Assembly: GCA_026398135.1 (NCBI GenBank)
Contig: JAPLTN010000107.1
Location: 1-64,000, forward strand
Source of the DNA: Verrucomicrobiota bacterium
GTDB taxonomy: Bacteria > Verrucomicrobiota > Verrucomicrobiia > Opitutales > Opitutaceae
Reading direction: 5' to 3'
Length of the DNA: 64,000 nt
Of this stretch, positions 17,356 through 26,424 are shown one piece after another. The notes beneath the pieces are model-generated. The model had not been told where the DNA came from. It worked only from the letters and a program-made list of their open reading frames with translations, and ran no database searches. Made by a program: the position numbers and the translations under genes. The number at the start of each line of letters is the position of its first letter. The first letter of the stretch is position 1.

Positions 17356-19188
17356 TCAGAGACGGCAGATCAGGAGTTCGCGCTCGAAAATCATTTCCTT
17401 GGGCAGGTGGGAGTGCAGGTCGATGAAGAGCTCCTCGTGGCCGATGAGTTCCGAGCGCCAGGCCTTGGGATCAAGGGCGGTGAGTTGCTCGAAGCGTTCG
17501 CGGGGGAAATCGAGGCCGGTCCAGTCGAGGTCGTCGTAGCGGGGCATCCAGCCGAGGGCGGTTTCACGCGCGCGGCAACGGCCCTGGCAGCGGCCGACGA
17601 TCCAGCGGAGGATGCGCAGGTTTTCGCCGAAGCCGGGCCAGAGGAATTTGCCGTCCTCGCCCTTGCGGAACCAGTTGACGTGAAAGATTCGCGGCACCTC
17701 GGCGAGGCCGCGTTGCATTTTGATCCAATGGCGGAAGTAGTCGCCCATGTGGTAGCCGCAGAAGGGCAGCATCGCCATGGGGTCGCGGCGGACCTGGCCG
17801 AGGGTGCCGGCGGCGGCGGCGGTCATTTCGGAGCCCATGGTGGCGCCGGCATAGACGCCGCCGGACCAGTTGAAGGTTTGGTAAACCAGGGGCGTGGTGG
17901 TGGCGCGGCGGCCGCCGAAGATGATGGCGGAGACGGGCACGCCGGTGGGGTTTTCCCAATCCGGGTCGATGGTGGGGCACTGGGAGGCAGGCGCGGTGAA
18001 ACGAGAGTTGGGGTGGGCGGCCTTGGCCCCGGTGACCTTGGCGATCTCGGGGGTCCAGATTTTGCCCTGCCAGTCGGTGCACATGGCGGGCGGGGTGTCG
18101 GTCATGCCTTCCCACCAGACGCCGCCCTCGGGGGTGAGGGCGCAGTTGGTGAAGATGGCGTTTTTGGACAACGCGGCCATGGCGTTGGGGTTGGTCTTGA
18201 GCGAGGTGCCGGGGGCGACGCCGAAGAAGCCGGCCTCGGGGTTGATGGCGCGCAGGCGTCCGTTGGCGTCTGGGCGGAGCCAGGCGATGTCGTCGCCCAC
18301 GGTGGTGACCTTCCAGCCCTGCGCGGCGAGGGCGGCGGGGGGCACGAGCATGGCGAAGTTGGTCTTGCCGCAGGCGGAGGGGAAGGCGGCGGCGACGTAG
18401 GCTTTTTCGCCGTCGGGATTTTGCAGGCCGAGGATGAGCATGTGCTCGGCCATCCAGCCCTCGTCGCGTGCCATGGCGGAGGCGATGCGCAGGGCGAAGC
18501 ACTTTTTACCGAGCAGGGCGTTGCCGCCGTATCCGGAACCGTAGGACCAGATTTCGCGGGTCTCGGGGAAGTGGACGATGTATTTGTCGGGGTTGCAGGG
18601 CCAGGGAACGTCCTTGGCACCGGGGGCGAGGGGGCGGCCGACCGAGTGCATGCAGGGCACGACGCGTTTTTCGTCTTTATCGATCTCGGCGAAGACGGGC
18701 GCGCCGATGCGGGCCATGATGCGCATGTTGACCACCACGTAGGGCGAGTCGGTGAGCTGCACGCCGATCTGGGAGAGTGGGGAGCCGACCGGTCCCATGG
18801 AGAAGGGCAGGACGTAGAGGGTGCGTCCGCGCATGCAGCCGGCGAAGAGGCCCTTGAGTTTTTTGCGCATCTCGTAGGGTTCGACCCAGTTGTTGGTCGG
18901 GCCGGCGGCGTCCTTGGACAGGGAGCAGATGAAGGTGCGATCCTCGACGCGGGCGACGTCGGAAGGATCGGAGCGGGCGAGGAAACAGCCCGGCCAGGTC
19001 TGCTCGTTTAACTTGGTAAAGGTGCCGGCGGCTACGAGACCGGCGCAGAGGGAATCGTATTCCTCGGCCGAGCCGTCCACCCAGTGAATGGCGGCGGGCT
19101 GGGTGAGCGCGGCCATCTTCTCGACCCAGCGCAGGAGATGTTTGTTGGTGGCGAGAGGGGTGGAGACGTCGCGAGTGGGCGTGGGCAT
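17356..19188 (-). CDS. pckG: Phosphoenolpyruvate carboxykinase (GTP)
   Basis: A protein of 610 residues, as expected for the GTP-dependent type. Motifs: [13 protein letters not shown] (kinase-1a P-loop with the reactive Cys), [11 protein letters not shown] (metal-binding kinase-2), [26 protein letters not shown] and a GTP-site region [25 protein letters not shown]. It converts oxaloacetate to phosphoenolpyruvate in gluconeogenesis. The N-terminal block [20 protein letters not shown] is family-typical and supports the annotated start. With the NAD malic enzyme at 55235-56911 it forms part of the C4/C3 node. Confidence 0.96.
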   Translation of the reverse strand: MPTPTRDVSTPLATNKHLLRWVEKMAALTQPAAIHWVDGSAEEYDSLCAGLVAAGTFTKLNEQTWPGCFLARSDPSDVARVEDRTFICSLSKDAAGPTNNWVEPYEMRKKLKGLFAGCMRGRTLYVLPFSMGPVGSPLSQIGVQLTDSPYVVVNMRIMARIGAPVFAEIDKDEKRVVPCMHSVGRPLAPGAKDVPWPCNPDKYIVHFPETREIWSYGSGYGGNALLGKKCFALRIASAMARDEGWMAEHMLILGLQNPDGEKAYVAAAFPSACGKTNFAMLVPPAALAAQGWKVTTVGDDIAWLRPDANGRLRAINPEAGFFGVAPGTSLKTNPNAMAALSKNAIFTNCALTPEGGVWWEGMTDTPPAMCTDWQGKIWTPEIAKVTGAKAAHPNSRFTAPASQCPTIDPDWENPTGVPVSAIIFGGRRATTTPLVYQTFNWSGGVYAGATMGSEMTAAAAGTLGQVRRDPMAMLPFCGYHMGDYFRHWIKMQRGLAEVPRIFHVNWFRKGEDGKFLWPGFGENLRILRWIVGRCQGRCRARETALGWMPRYDDLDWTGLDFPRERFEQLTALDPKAWRSELIGHEELFIDLHSHLPKEMIFERELLICRL

Positions 19189-19255
19189 GGGATGAGGCGT
19201 CCAGCCTGTGGGGTAGCGAGGCAGGGTAAACGGTTAATCTTGGCTGGGCGACCGC

Positions 19256-20548
19256 TCAGGCCCGGACCTGGCCGGTGCCGTCGAGCAGGTATTTGTAGGA
19301 GCAGAGTTCTTTCAGGCCCATGGGGCCGCGGGCGTGGAGGCGGTCGGTGCTGATGCCGATCTCGGCGCCGAAACCGAATTCGAATCCGTCGTTGAAACGG
19401 GTGCTGGCGTTCCAAGGCACCACGGCGCTGTCCACTGCGGCTTGGAAGCGCCGGGCGGCGGTTTCGTCGGCGGTGATGATGGCGTCGGTGTGGCCGGAGC
19501 TATCGCGGTTGATGGTCGCAATGGCGGTTTCGAGGTCGGGCACGATGCGCACGGCGATGACGAGATCGAGGAACTCGGCGGTGAAGTCGGCGGAAGAAGC
19601 GGGGAGGAGGGAGCTGGGAGCGGGGAGCCCGGAGCTGGGAGTGGAGAGGAGGGCGAGGGAGGCGGGGTCGCAGCGGAGTTGCACGCCCTTCGCGGCGAGA
19701 GCGGCGGCGAGGCGGGGGAGGATGGCGGGCGCGGCGGCGGCGTGGACGAGGAGTTGTTCGGCGGCGTTGCAGACGCCGGGGCGCTGGGTTTTGGCGTTGA
19801 GCAGGATGGCCTCGGCCATGGCGGGGTCGGCGGACTGGTCCACGTAAACGAAGCAGACGCCGGTGTAGTGTTTGATGACCGGGATGGTGGAGTTTTGCGC
19901 CACGAAGCGGATGAGGCTCTCGCCGCCGCGCGGGATGATGCAGTGGATGAGCGTATCCAGTTTCAGGAGGTGGGTGAGGGCGGCGCGGTCGGTGGTGGGG
20001 ATGAGCTGGACGGCGTCGGCGGGCAGGCCGGCCTCGGCGAGGGCGCGCTGGATGAGGGCGGCGAAGGCGGTGTTGGTGTGGAAGATTTCCTTGCCGCCGC
20101 GCAGGATGGAAGCGTTGCCGGATTTGAGGCAGAGAATGGCGCAGTCGATGGTGACGTTGGGGCGGGCCTCGTAGATGATGCCGATGACGCCGATGGGCAC
20201 GCGGACCTGGCGGAAACGCAGGCCGTTGGGGCGGGTCCAGGCATCGAGTTCCTGGCCGACGGGGTCGGGCAGGGTGGCGACTTGGGAAACGGACTCGGCG
20301 AGGTGGGCGAGTTTGGCGGGGGAGAGGCTGAGGCGCTCGATCTGGTGTTTGGCGAGGCCGTTGGCCTCGGCGGCGGCGAGATCGAGGACGTTGGCGGCGA
20401 GCAGTTCGGCTTCGGCGGCGGGCAGGAGGCGGGCGAGGGCGCGCAGGGCGGCGTCCTTCTGCGCGGTGGGCGCGGTGGCGAGGACGAGGGAGGCGGCGCG
20501 GGCGCGCTGGGCGATGGCGAGGACGAGGGCGGCGAGATCGGCGGACAT
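19256..20548 (-). CDS. proA: Gamma-glutamyl phosphate reductase
   Basis: A protein of 430 residues from the ATG at 20548. It has ALDH-fold blocks [19 protein letters not shown] (nucleotide-binding), [14 protein letters not shown] and [17 protein letters not shown] with the catalytic Cys, and [19 protein letters not shown] near the end. It reduces gamma-glutamyl phosphate to the semialdehyde in proline synthesis. Oddly, an Ala/Pro/Ser-rich stretch ([20 protein letters not shown]) lies between LRCDPASLA and [15 protein letters not shown], where the family normally has a shorter loop. It is encoded by the GGGAGC-type repeat at 19599-19655. No proB is seen here. Confidence 0.94.
   Translation of the reverse strand: MSADLAALVLAIAQRARAASLVLATAPTAQKDAALRALARLLPAAEAELLAANVLDLAAAEANGLAKHQIERLSLSPAKLAHLAESVSQVATLPDPVGQELDAWTRPNGLRFRQVRVPIGVIGIIYEARPNVTIDCAILCLKSGNASILRGGKEIFHTNTAFAALIQRALAEAGLPADAVQLIPTTDRAALTHLLKLDTLIHCIIPRGGESLIRFVAQNSTIPVIKHYTGVCFVYVDQSADPAMAEAILLNAKTQRPGVCNAAEQLLVHAAAAPAILPRLAAALAAKGVQLRCDPASLALLSTPSSGLPAPSSLLPASSADFTAEFLDLVIAVRIVPDLETAIATINRDSSGHTDAIITADETAARRFQAAVDSAVVPWNASTRFNDGFEFGFGAEIGISTDRLHARGPMGLKELCSYKYLLDGTGQVRA
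19599..19655. repeat. GGGAGC-type purine-rich repeat inside proA
   Basis: A tract of repeated gggagc/gagctgggagc units. It shares the exact 18-mer ggagctgggagcggggag (19610-19627) with the tract at 25518-25535. Here it lies in frame inside proA and encodes Pro/Ser/Ala/Leu-rich residues. Confidence 0.85.
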
Positions 20549-20619
20549 GGGAAAGGCTATTGCACGCCGGGCGAGGCGCGGAAGGCAAGCCGAGGGGCGG
20601 CGGTGACGGGATGGACGGG

Positions 20620-20880
20620 TTAACCCTCGTCGGTGCGTTCCAATGCCACCACGCGGATTTCTCGCGCGGCGTGGTCGGTCCAAGTTGTCAGCAACCATTC
20701 GCCCAAAAGATGCACCTCATGGATTCGTCCGTCTTCACCCATTTGCCGCAAATCGCCCGGCGAGTGCGCTAGACCGCGCAAGCTATCCAGCGCCACCGCT
20801 GCCTGTCGCTGCCGAGTTTTTGGTAAGGCTGCGAAAGACTCGGCAGCGGCGCGGCTGAAAACCAGTTCGTAGGATACCAC
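20620..20880 (-). CDS. RelE/ParE-like toxin
   Basis: An 86-residue protein with the small ParE/RelE fold pattern: [17 protein letters not shown] (beta1-alpha1), a middle helix, [36 protein letters not shown] (three terminal strands). Toxins of this superfamily cleave mRNA at the ribosome or poison gyrase; which applies here is not clear. The start lies 3 bp after the stop of the upstream 65-residue gene, the usual antitoxin-first order. Confidence 0.75.
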   Translation of the reverse strand: MVSYELVFSRAAAESFAALPKTRQRQAAVALDSLRGLAHSPGDLRQMGEDGRIHEVHLLGEWLLTTWTDHAAREIRVVALERTDEG

Positions 20881-20882
20881 GC

Positions 20883-21080
20883 TTAGGACAAGCCTAGATC
20901 GCGTTTCAGGTCGGTCCAGCGGACTTTTTGCCCTGCGTCCATCTCTGCATTCCGCCGCGCAAGTTCCGCCTGATACTCGGGATTGTTCGCCCGCACCAGA
21001 TGCTTAAGAAAAGCCAAGGCTTTTAAGCGCTCCTCGGGGTCGAGTTGCTCGATCTGAGGCTTAATTTCGGCGAAAATCAT
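20883..21080 (-). CDS. Putative antitoxin of the adjacent RelE/ParE-like toxin
   Basis: A 65-residue charged protein: LDPEERLKALAFLKHLVRANNPEYQAELARRNAEMDAGQKV. It resembles the helical RelB/addiction-module component family with the C-terminal W-x-x-x-K-x-x-L end (WTDLKRDLGLS). No obvious DNA-binding domain is visible, so autoregulation cannot be claimed. It is called by its position directly before the toxin. Confidence 0.65.
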   Translation of the reverse strand: MIFAEIKPQIEQLDPEERLKALAFLKHLVRANNPEYQAELARRNAEMDAGQKVRWTDLKRDLGLS

Positions 21081-21495
21081 GGGGATAAGCTGGAAGCGCT
21101 TTTACCCGGCGGCAAGCCCGACGTCACAGTCTTGGCGGCGGTGTCGAATATAACGGCGAGCTTGCCATGCGGGGGCGGTGCGGGGCACGGTGCGGGCCTT
21201 GTTGAAACTCTCTTTTTTCGACCCACTGAACCGACCCCTAAACACTTAAAAATCAATTTCGCGTAGCTTCGGCTGCTGTCCGCATCGAAACGTAGGAAAT
21301 TTCGAGGACTTACAAAAAAGCCGCGCTCGAGGTGCGCCCCAACTGGGGCGCATCGAAAGCGTCCTTTTTTGTGGGCTCTCCTACGTGCCCGATGCGGGGA
21401 CGCAAGTAAGTGCGTCCCTCTTTTATGGGCACATGGGATGAGTCCGCAGAAGGACATCCGCAGACACTGGCAGAAGACTCACGCAAGTCCTGCCT
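21081..21495. other. Intergenic region with two strong hairpins
   Basis: About 415 bp between the toxin-antitoxin pair and the methyltransferase. It holds a hairpin TGCGCCCC-aact-GGGGCGCA (21333-21352) and a terminator-like hairpin at 21397-21426, plus AT-rich patches. No convincing gene is seen. It looks like repetitive intergenic DNA at the edge of the restriction-modification insert. Confidence 0.55.
21397..21426 (+). terminator. Terminator-like hairpin upstream of the methyltransferase gene
   Basis: Stem GGGACGCA / TGCGTCCC with loop agtaag, followed by tctttt. It lies about 70 bp before the methyltransferase start, so it would either insulate the gene from upstream transcription or act as a leader hairpin. 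Confidence 0.6.
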
Positions 21496-22614
21496 ATGCT
21501 GCGCTCTCCTCAAACCGGGACGACGGTCACCGACGCGTCTACCCAATTAGAAAAACCTCCCTGTCTCACTGATGCGGCACTGCACGGTGAACTTAGATTT
21601 ATAGACTTATTTTGTGGAATAGGTGGATTCAGATTCGCCATCGAATCAGCTGCCAATGCCGGCGGACTGAAAACGCGCTGCGTGTTTTCAAGCGACATAG
21701 ATAAAAGCTGCCAAAAGGCTTATGGAGTAAATTTCGGAGAGGCACCGGTCGGTGACATCACCAAGATATCGGCCCCCGAAATCCCCGATCATGATTTACT
21801 ATTGGCGGGGTTTCCGTGTCAGCCGTTTAGCATCCTTGGGATGAGAAAGGGATTCGAAGATACCCGTGGCACGCTCTTCTTCGACATCGCACGCATACTG
21901 GAAGCCAAAAAACCGAAAGCATTTGTTCTGGAGAACGTGAAACTACTGGCCGGGCATGACTCGGGCAGAACTTTGTCGCGCATCTTGGAAACCCTTCGAG
22001 AACTCGGCTACAAGGTGGATTATAAAATCCTTAACGCCCTGGATTTTGGGCTGCCGCAAAAGCGTGAGCGTATTTGGATAGTGGGGCACAGGTGTATAGA
22101 CGGTAAAATCCACTGGCCGACAGGTGCGGTAAAACGAAAGCCCCTTTCGTCTGTTTTGGAAAAGGATGTGCCGAGGAAATTTTTTGCGTCGGATCACATC
22201 CGGAATCGCCGCCACGCAGTGATGCAGCCCGGACCGCAGCCGATGATTTGGCATGAGAACAAAGCGGGGCACATCAGCGCGTATCCTTATTCATGCGCCC
22301 TGCGTGCGGGTGCGTCTTACAACTATTTATTGGTGGATGGAATTCGGCGGCTGACACCCAGAGAAATGCTAAGGTTACAGGGGTTTCCAGAGTCGTTTAT
22401 GGTGGTCTGCTCGGATTCGGAAACGCGCAAACAGGCTGGGAATAGTCTTCCGGTCAACGTGGCTTCGGCCGTTATCGCAGGGCTGCTTTCCGGGCTTGGT
22501 TGGGGAAGAAATCAAACTGCGTATCCGGTAAATGAAAACAGTTCCGCGCTTCAGCTCTCGTTGATGGAGAAAACAAAGAAATACGATGCAAAGCCCAAGA
22601 CTAAGAAGCGTTGA
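21496..22614 (+). CDS. DNA (cytosine-5) methyltransferase, type II
   Basis: A protein of 372 residues with the ordered C5-methyltransferase motifs. Motif I FIDLFCGIGGFRFAIE (35-50), motif IV GFPCQPFS with catalytic Cys108, motif VI ENVKLL (146-151), motif VIII QKRERIWIVG (188-197) and motif X QAGNSLPVNVASAVI near the end. The target-recognition region between VIII and IX (residues ~200-290) gives the specificity, which I cannot read. GC is markedly lower than in neighbours. The stop overlaps the next gene by 29 bp, the usual layout of a modification-restriction pair. The start could be a few codons further in. Confidence 0.93.
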   Translation: MLRSPQTGTTVTDASTQLEKPPCLTDAALHGELRFIDLFCGIGGFRFAIESAANAGGLKTRCVFSSDIDKSCQKAYGVNFGEAPVGDITKISAPEIPDHDLLLAGFPCQPFSILGMRKGFEDTRGTLFFDIARILEAKKPKAFVLENVKLLAGHDSGRTLSRILETLRELGYKVDYKILNALDFGLPQKRERIWIVGHRCIDGKIHWPTGAVKRKPLSSVLEKDVPRKFFASDHIRNRRHAVMQPGPQPMIWHENKAGHISAYPYSCALRAGASYNYLLVDGIRRLTPREMLRLQGFPESFMVVCSDSETRKQAGNSLPVNVASAVIAGLLSGLGWGRNQTAYPVNENSSALQLSLMEKTKKYDAKPKTKKR

Positions 22615-23317
22615 TAAATACTCCGCACCCTACCCATTGGGCGTTTTCCCTTCCGATTTCCCGGTGCGGCTCGGTCGCGAAATAGTTTATTTGCTGGCAA
22701 CACGCAAAACTCCCCGGTTGGAGGGCAATGATTGGGAGGAGATTTTTGCTGCGGTGGTGGGTGCGGATTGGAAGCCCTCAAACGTGGGACTTGATGATGT
22801 GGTGCTTGAGCAAACCGCGTGGGGTGCCAAGACGGTGAAAAATCGCCGCCCTTCGTCGGTCCAACGTGTGCGCTTAATATCCGGTCGGAACTCTCCCGTG
22901 TATTCTTATGGCGATAGTGAAATTACGCATTGTGAACCAAATGAACTGGGGCGGAAAATCTTAGAAATCTGGAACGAACGAGTTACTTCGATAAGAAAGC
23001 TCTACCGTCATGTGAGAACCGTGGTTTTGGTGAAATCGGATGACCTCCAGGAATTGGCGATTTTTGAGACGGAAACGATTTTGTATCCCGTAAACAACTT
23101 CGTGTGGCAGTGGAATGATAACGAAAATCTCGAAGGTCTGGATTTAGGGACTCACGCGCACAAGTTCACCTGGCAGCCGCACGGATCCCAGTTCACGCTC
23201 ATTGAAGACGTTCCGCCTACACGATTGGCGATACGCATCAAAGCACCGCCAAAGCTTTCTAAGGACGATGTGATTGATACGGTGAATTTTGACCCGTCTT
23301 GGGTGCAGATATTGTGA
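22586..23317 (+). CDS. Probable cognate type II restriction endonuclease
   Basis: A 243-residue protein that overlaps the methyltransferase gene by 29 bp and shares its low GC. I do not recognise a named family. A possible PD-(D/E)xK-like core is NVGLDDVVLEQTAWGAKTVK (Asp at the first acidic pair, Lys in WGAKT), preceded by a helix DWEEIFAAVVGADW with a Glu, as in many such enzymes. The function is inferred mainly from the gene pairing. It could instead be a specificity or control protein, but it is long for a C protein. Confidence 0.6.
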   Translation: MQSPRLRSVDKYSAPYPLGVFPSDFPVRLGREIVYLLATRKTPRLEGNDWEEIFAAVVGADWKPSNVGLDDVVLEQTAWGAKTVKNRRPSSVQRVRLISGRNSPVYSYGDSEITHCEPNELGRKILEIWNERVTSIRKLYRHVRTVVLVKSDDLQELAIFETETILYPVNNFVWQWNDNENLEGLDLGTHAHKFTWQPHGSQFTLIEDVPPTRLAIRIKAPPKLSKDDVIDTVNFDPSWVQIL

Positions 23318-23641
23318 GGAAAATAAAAGTATATAAGAGTTATTTTAAGCTTAATTTTCAACGGCTTAGGTGCTTTTACGTCTATATAAAATGGAATACA
23401 GTAATGCTCGTAACCACCCGAGAGCACATCGTCTAAAAAATCGCCCCCCAACTCGCCGCCGCCAAGCTGGAGATCGAGTCGATGATCCTCGGCTAAGGTC
23501 TTAAATTGCATGGTATTTCCAGGATTTACTCAGCTGCCAAATTCTGCCCATTCTTCCAAAAATGACTTGCAGGGCCGAAATAATCCGTAAGCTTTTCTAC
23601 ATCCAATTTCTACCGTTACGCCCGTAGGCGGGCAAAATTCA
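23318..23641. other. AT-rich intergenic region downstream of the restriction gene
   Basis: The first ~100 bp are AT-rich (aaataaaagtatataagag), then GC rises. A short stretch reading PQLAAAKLEIESMILG in one frame (~23435-23490) may be gene debris; I cannot name it. No full gene is seen. Confidence 0.4.
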
Positions 23642-23678
23642 AACCCGTGTTCCCGCAATGGAACACGGGTTCACTTTT
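23642..23678 (+). terminator. 12-bp perfect hairpin with T tail, abutting the NYN gene start
   Basis: Stem AACCCGTGTTCC / GGAACACGGGTT (23642-23653 and 23660-23671), loop cgcaat, then cacttttta. The ATG of the NYN gene begins at 23680, within the end of this tail. It looks like a terminator for upstream transcription, but its position would also hide the initiation region of the following gene. Confidence 0.85.
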
Positions 23679-23679
23679 T

Positions 23680-24399
23680 ATGAAAAAGAAGGTCGCGATC
23701 CTCGTAGATGCCGAGTGGTTCCGGAAAATGCTCAAAGGTGCATTTGCTCCCCGGGCAGTTCCTTCATCCGCAGCCCCGGTCACGCCGCCTGCACCCTCGG
23801 CACCGACGGCTCCCGCAACTCCAGTCGTCGCCATCACCGCCGACCTTTTTTACCGCAACGCCTGCGCCGCACTCGATCCGCTGGAGGAGGACTTGTTTCG
23901 TTTCTTCTGCTACGATTGCGAACCGTTCGACAAGCAGCAGCGCAATCCCGTCGATCAGAGCTGGGTGAAGTTCGGCAAGGGTAACCCGGTTTACGAAGAT
24001 CGCATGAAGTTTTTCCGGGAGATCGGCGCTCTGCCCTACGTCGCCCTCCGCCGTGGCGTGGTAAAGGGCCGCGGATGGGAAATCAAAGAGTCGTTCACCA
24101 GCCAGTTGCTCTCCGCCCCCCACGGCACGGTCACCCTGGCCGCCGGCGACATCCGCTACGGCATGGAACAGAAGGGCGTCGATATGCGCATCGGCATGGA
24201 CTTCGCCACCCTCAGCCTAAAGCGGCTGGTTGACCGCATCATCTTGATCAGTGGCGACACCGACATGGTTCCGGCCATCAAGCTCGCCCGCCGGGAAGGA
24301 ATCCAAGTGTGCATGGTGCAAGTCGGCACCCAGGGTCGCCTCGCACCCACTCTCATCGAAGACGCCGATTTGGTCCGCACTATTACACCCACGGCTTAA
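23680..24399 (+). CDS. NYN-domain (LabA/PIN-like) putative RNase
   Basis: A protein of 239 residues from ATG 23680. KKVAILVDAEWFRKML gives the first catalytic Asp of the NYN fold, VDMRIGMDFATLSL holds the middle acidic residue, and ILISGDTDMVPAIKLARREG is the hallmark SGD-x-D block. A proline/alanine linker (residues ~23-48) interrupts strand 1 and helix 1. NYN/LabA proteins are PIN-like nucleases or RNA-binding proteins. No Shine-Dalgarno sequence is visible; the stretch before the ATG is the hairpin tail. An alternative GTG start at 23647 lies inside the hairpin. It stands alone after the restriction-modification pair. Confidence 0.8.
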   Translation: MKKKVAILVDAEWFRKMLKGAFAPRAVPSSAAPVTPPAPSAPTAPATPVVAITADLFYRNACAALDPLEEDLFRFFCYDCEPFDKQQRNPVDQSWVKFGKGNPVYEDRMKFFREIGALPYVALRRGVVKGRGWEIKESFTSQLLSAPHGTVTLAAGDIRYGMEQKGVDMRIGMDFATLSLKRLVDRIILISGDTDMVPAIKLARREGIQVCMVQVGTQGRLAPTLIEDADLVRTITPTA

Positions 24400-24413
24400 T
24401 GTGGAACCAGTCG

Positions 24414-24473
24414 GCCCGTAAATCGGGCTTTGGCGCTACGCCTGCAGCCTAGGCGATTGGGTTCCTCGCCTAG
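24414..24473. terminator. Two hairpins between convergent genes
   Basis: GCCCG-taaat-CGGGC followed by tt (24414-24430), and CTAGGCGA / TCGCCTAG with a 9-nt loop (24449-24473). They lie between the NYN gene (plus) and the kinase gene (minus). T runs are short, so termination strength is uncertain. Confidence 0.45.
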
Positions 24474-24491
24474 CGTTTGCGAGACGTGAAT

Positions 24492-25517
24492 TCAGGTCGC
24501 GCTTGCGAGCTGGGCGGCGTGGGCGTGGAGGACGGGCCAGCGGTCGGGGGGGATGGCGGGGCCGCTGTGGCGCACGCATTCGCTGCCGACGGCGGCGGCG
24601 AGGGATCCGCAGGCGGATAACGACCAGCCGTGCAGGTAACCGTAAAGGAAGCCGCCGGCGAAGTTGTCGCCCGCGCCGTTGGTGTCGATCACGCGGTCGG
24701 CGGGCACGGGGGCGATGCGGTGGAGTTCTTCACCCCGGGCGATCCAGGCGCCGTCTTTGCCGACTTTTACCACGGCGATCAGGCCGGGGGACTCGGCGGC
24801 GAGGCGGCGGGCGAGGGCGGGGTAGTCGTCGCCTGCTTCCGGATACAGGGCGCGGATTTCGTCTTCGTTGGCGAAGACGATGTGCAGGCCGCCGGCGCGG
24901 AGCTGGGCGAAGAGCCAGGCGCGGGTGGCGTTGATCACTTCGAAGGAGGCGAAGTCGAGCGAGACGGTGGCGCCGGAGACGCGCGCGCCGGCGAGCACGG
25001 CGTCGGCCAGGGCTTGGTTGAAGACGAGGTACCCTTCGATGTGGGCGTGGCGCACGCCGGCGAAATCGGCGGGGGAGAGTTCGGCGGGGGAGAGGGTCAT
25101 CGCGGCGCCGAGGTCGGTGCGCATGGTGCGGGCGGCGTCGGGGGTGATGAGGGCGAGGCAGCGGGCGTTGGGCAGGCCGTGGCCGGTTTTGTACCGGGAG
25201 AGGTCGATGCCGGCGGCGGCGGCCTGGGCGCGGTAGGCGGCGGCGGTGGGGTCGGAGCCGAGTTTGCCGAGGAAGGTGGTGCGCAGGCCGAGGCGGGCGG
25301 CGGCGCGAGTGACGTTGGCGGCGCTGCCGCCGTTTTCGAGGGCGGGGGTGGCGGGGAGGCGGGATACGAGGGCGTCCATCTCGGCGGCGTCCACCAAGAC
25401 CATGCCGCCTTTGTCGCCGCGCACGGAGGCGAGGTGAGCTTCGGGGATGGGCGCGGTCAGGTCCATGATGGGGGAACCGATGCCGAGGAGGTCGAAGGAG
25501 GAGGGAGCGGGGAGCAT
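24492..25517 (-). CDS. PfkB-family carbohydrate/nucleoside kinase (adenosine kinase-like)
   Basis: A protein of 341 residues. FDLLGIGSPIMDL (strand 1), GGSAANVTRAAARLGLRTTFLGKLGSD (PfkB signature 1 region) and DTNGAGDNFAGGFLYGYLHG (signature 2 with the catalytic Asp and anion hole GAGD). The NGGSAANV block and overall length resemble the adenosine kinase/sugar kinase group. The substrate is unknown. The annotated start (MLPAPSS) falls within the GGGAGC repeat at 25496-25580, so the repeat seems to supply the start codon and first residues. Confidence 0.85.
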   Translation of the reverse strand: MLPAPSSFDLLGIGSPIMDLTAPIPEAHLASVRGDKGGMVLVDAAEMDALVSRLPATPALENGGSAANVTRAAARLGLRTTFLGKLGSDPTAAAYRAQAAAAGIDLSRYKTGHGLPNARCLALITPDAARTMRTDLGAAMTLSPAELSPADFAGVRHAHIEGYLVFNQALADAVLAGARVSGATVSLDFASFEVINATRAWLFAQLRAGGLHIVFANEDEIRALYPEAGDDYPALARRLAAESPGLIAVVKVGKDGAWIARGEELHRIAPVPADRVIDTNGAGDNFAGGFLYGYLHGWSLSACGSLAAAVGSECVRHSGPAIPPDRWPVLHAHAAQLASAT

Positions 25518-25580
25518 GGAGCTGGGAGCGGGGAGTGAGGGAGGAGGGAGCGTGGAGCTGGGAGGAGGGAGCGAGGAAGG
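25496..25580. repeat. GGGAGC-type purine-rich repeat upstream of and into the kinase gene
   Basis: A tract built from gggagc, ggagctgggagc and ggaggagggagc units. It shares an exact 18-mer (25518-25535) with the tract inside proA (19610-19627). On the minus strand it is pyrimidine-rich and would read as Pro/Ser/Leu repeats. Confidence 0.85.
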
Positions 25581-25655
25581 AAAATGAAAGCGCCGCGCCT
25601 AGTGGGGCGCGGCGCGGAGGGGAGCGGAGTTTTTATGCGCTCCTTTGCTGTCGGC

Positions 25656-26039
25656 TTAGTTGGCGACGGTGAGGCTGGTGGCGAGGAGGAGCTCGTCGTT
25701 GACCTCGATGGTGATGGCATAGTCGCCGGGGGCGGGGAAGGCGAGGTTGCGCACGTCGTTGATGAGGTTGATGCGCTGGAGGGGGCCTTGGGATTGGAAG
25801 GCGCGGTCGAGCAGCACGCTCATGGACTCGGGGCTGAGGCCGAGGGAGATTTTGATCTTATGTTCGCCTTCAGCCACATTGGTCAGGGTGAGGAACCAGA
25901 TCATGAAGGGGTGGGTGAGCGGGAATTGGCGGCCGCGGATGGCGGAGAAGACACCGAGGATGGTGTGTTTGCCGGTGGCGGGGTCGATGTGGACGCCGTC
26001 GCAGAGGAGCCAGGAGAGGACTTGAGGTTTGGTGTTCAT
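25656..26039 (-). CDS. DUF6941-like small cytosolic protein
   Basis: A protein of 127 residues from ATG 26039. The N-terminus (VLSWLLCDGVHIDPATGKHTILGVFSAIRGRQFP) and the beta-sandwich-like rest (GEHKIKISL...GDYAITIEVNDELLLATSL) match my memory of the DUF6941 family: a CDG..D..tgK..l.G.F start and LPL...F..P..FPG..Y.v.l.vdg at the end. No function is known. Single gene. Confidence 0.6.
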   Translation of the reverse strand: MNTKPQVLSWLLCDGVHIDPATGKHTILGVFSAIRGRQFPLTHPFMIWFLTLTNVAEGEHKIKISLGLSPESMSVLLDRAFQSQGPLQRINLINDVRNLAFPAPGDYAITIEVNDELLLATSLTVAN

Positions 26040-26133
26040 AGGTGGAAAAGGGCGCAGCGTGGTGAGTCGGTGAGCGCAGGGGAAGGCGGAAGTGCTTGGC
26101 GGGCGTGACATCGTGGTCAAAGTCGCGGCCAAC

Positions 26134-26343
26134 ATGTCGGCGGAAACCGAAATCGTGCGCGCTTTTGGGTGGTTGGAGCCGCTGCGGGCTTATCCGCGCT
26201 GGCTGGTGCTGGTGTGCGTGGCGATCGTGGCCGGGGGGCTGCTGGCCTTGGTGGCCAAGCCGCTCAAGTGGGGGCTTTACGCGGCGCTGGCGGGTTTGCT
26301 GGCGGTTTTTATGGCGGGTTTCGCCGTTTGGCTGGAGCAGTAG
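26134..26343 (+). CDS. Small two-helix membrane protein
   Basis: A protein of 69 residues from ATG 26134. A short soluble head (MSAETEIVRAFGWLEPLRAYP) leads to helix 1 (WLVLVCVAIVAGGLLALVA), the loop KPLKWG, and helix 2 (LYAALAGLLAVFMAGFAVWL). No family is recognised. It lies 81 bp upstream of pyrG on the same strand. The start was chosen to exclude an upstream stretch that overlaps the DUF6941 promoter. Confidence 0.5.
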   Translation: MSAETEIVRAFGWLEPLRAYPRWLVLVCVAIVAGGLLALVAKPLKWGLYAALAGLLAVFMAGFAVWLEQ

Positions 26344-26424
26344 GGTGGCGATTGGCGGCGGCGTGAGTGAAGATCGCGGGAGTTTTTCTTGTCAGAGTTT
26401 TCATCCGCTTCATATCCGGTTCCG

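Noticed and set aside
17407-19011. A 534-codon plus-strand open frame opposite the PEP carboxykinase gene
   Set aside because: Shadow of pckG: same artefact composition (Gly, Ala, Glu, Asp, His), and no start region or neighbour supports it.
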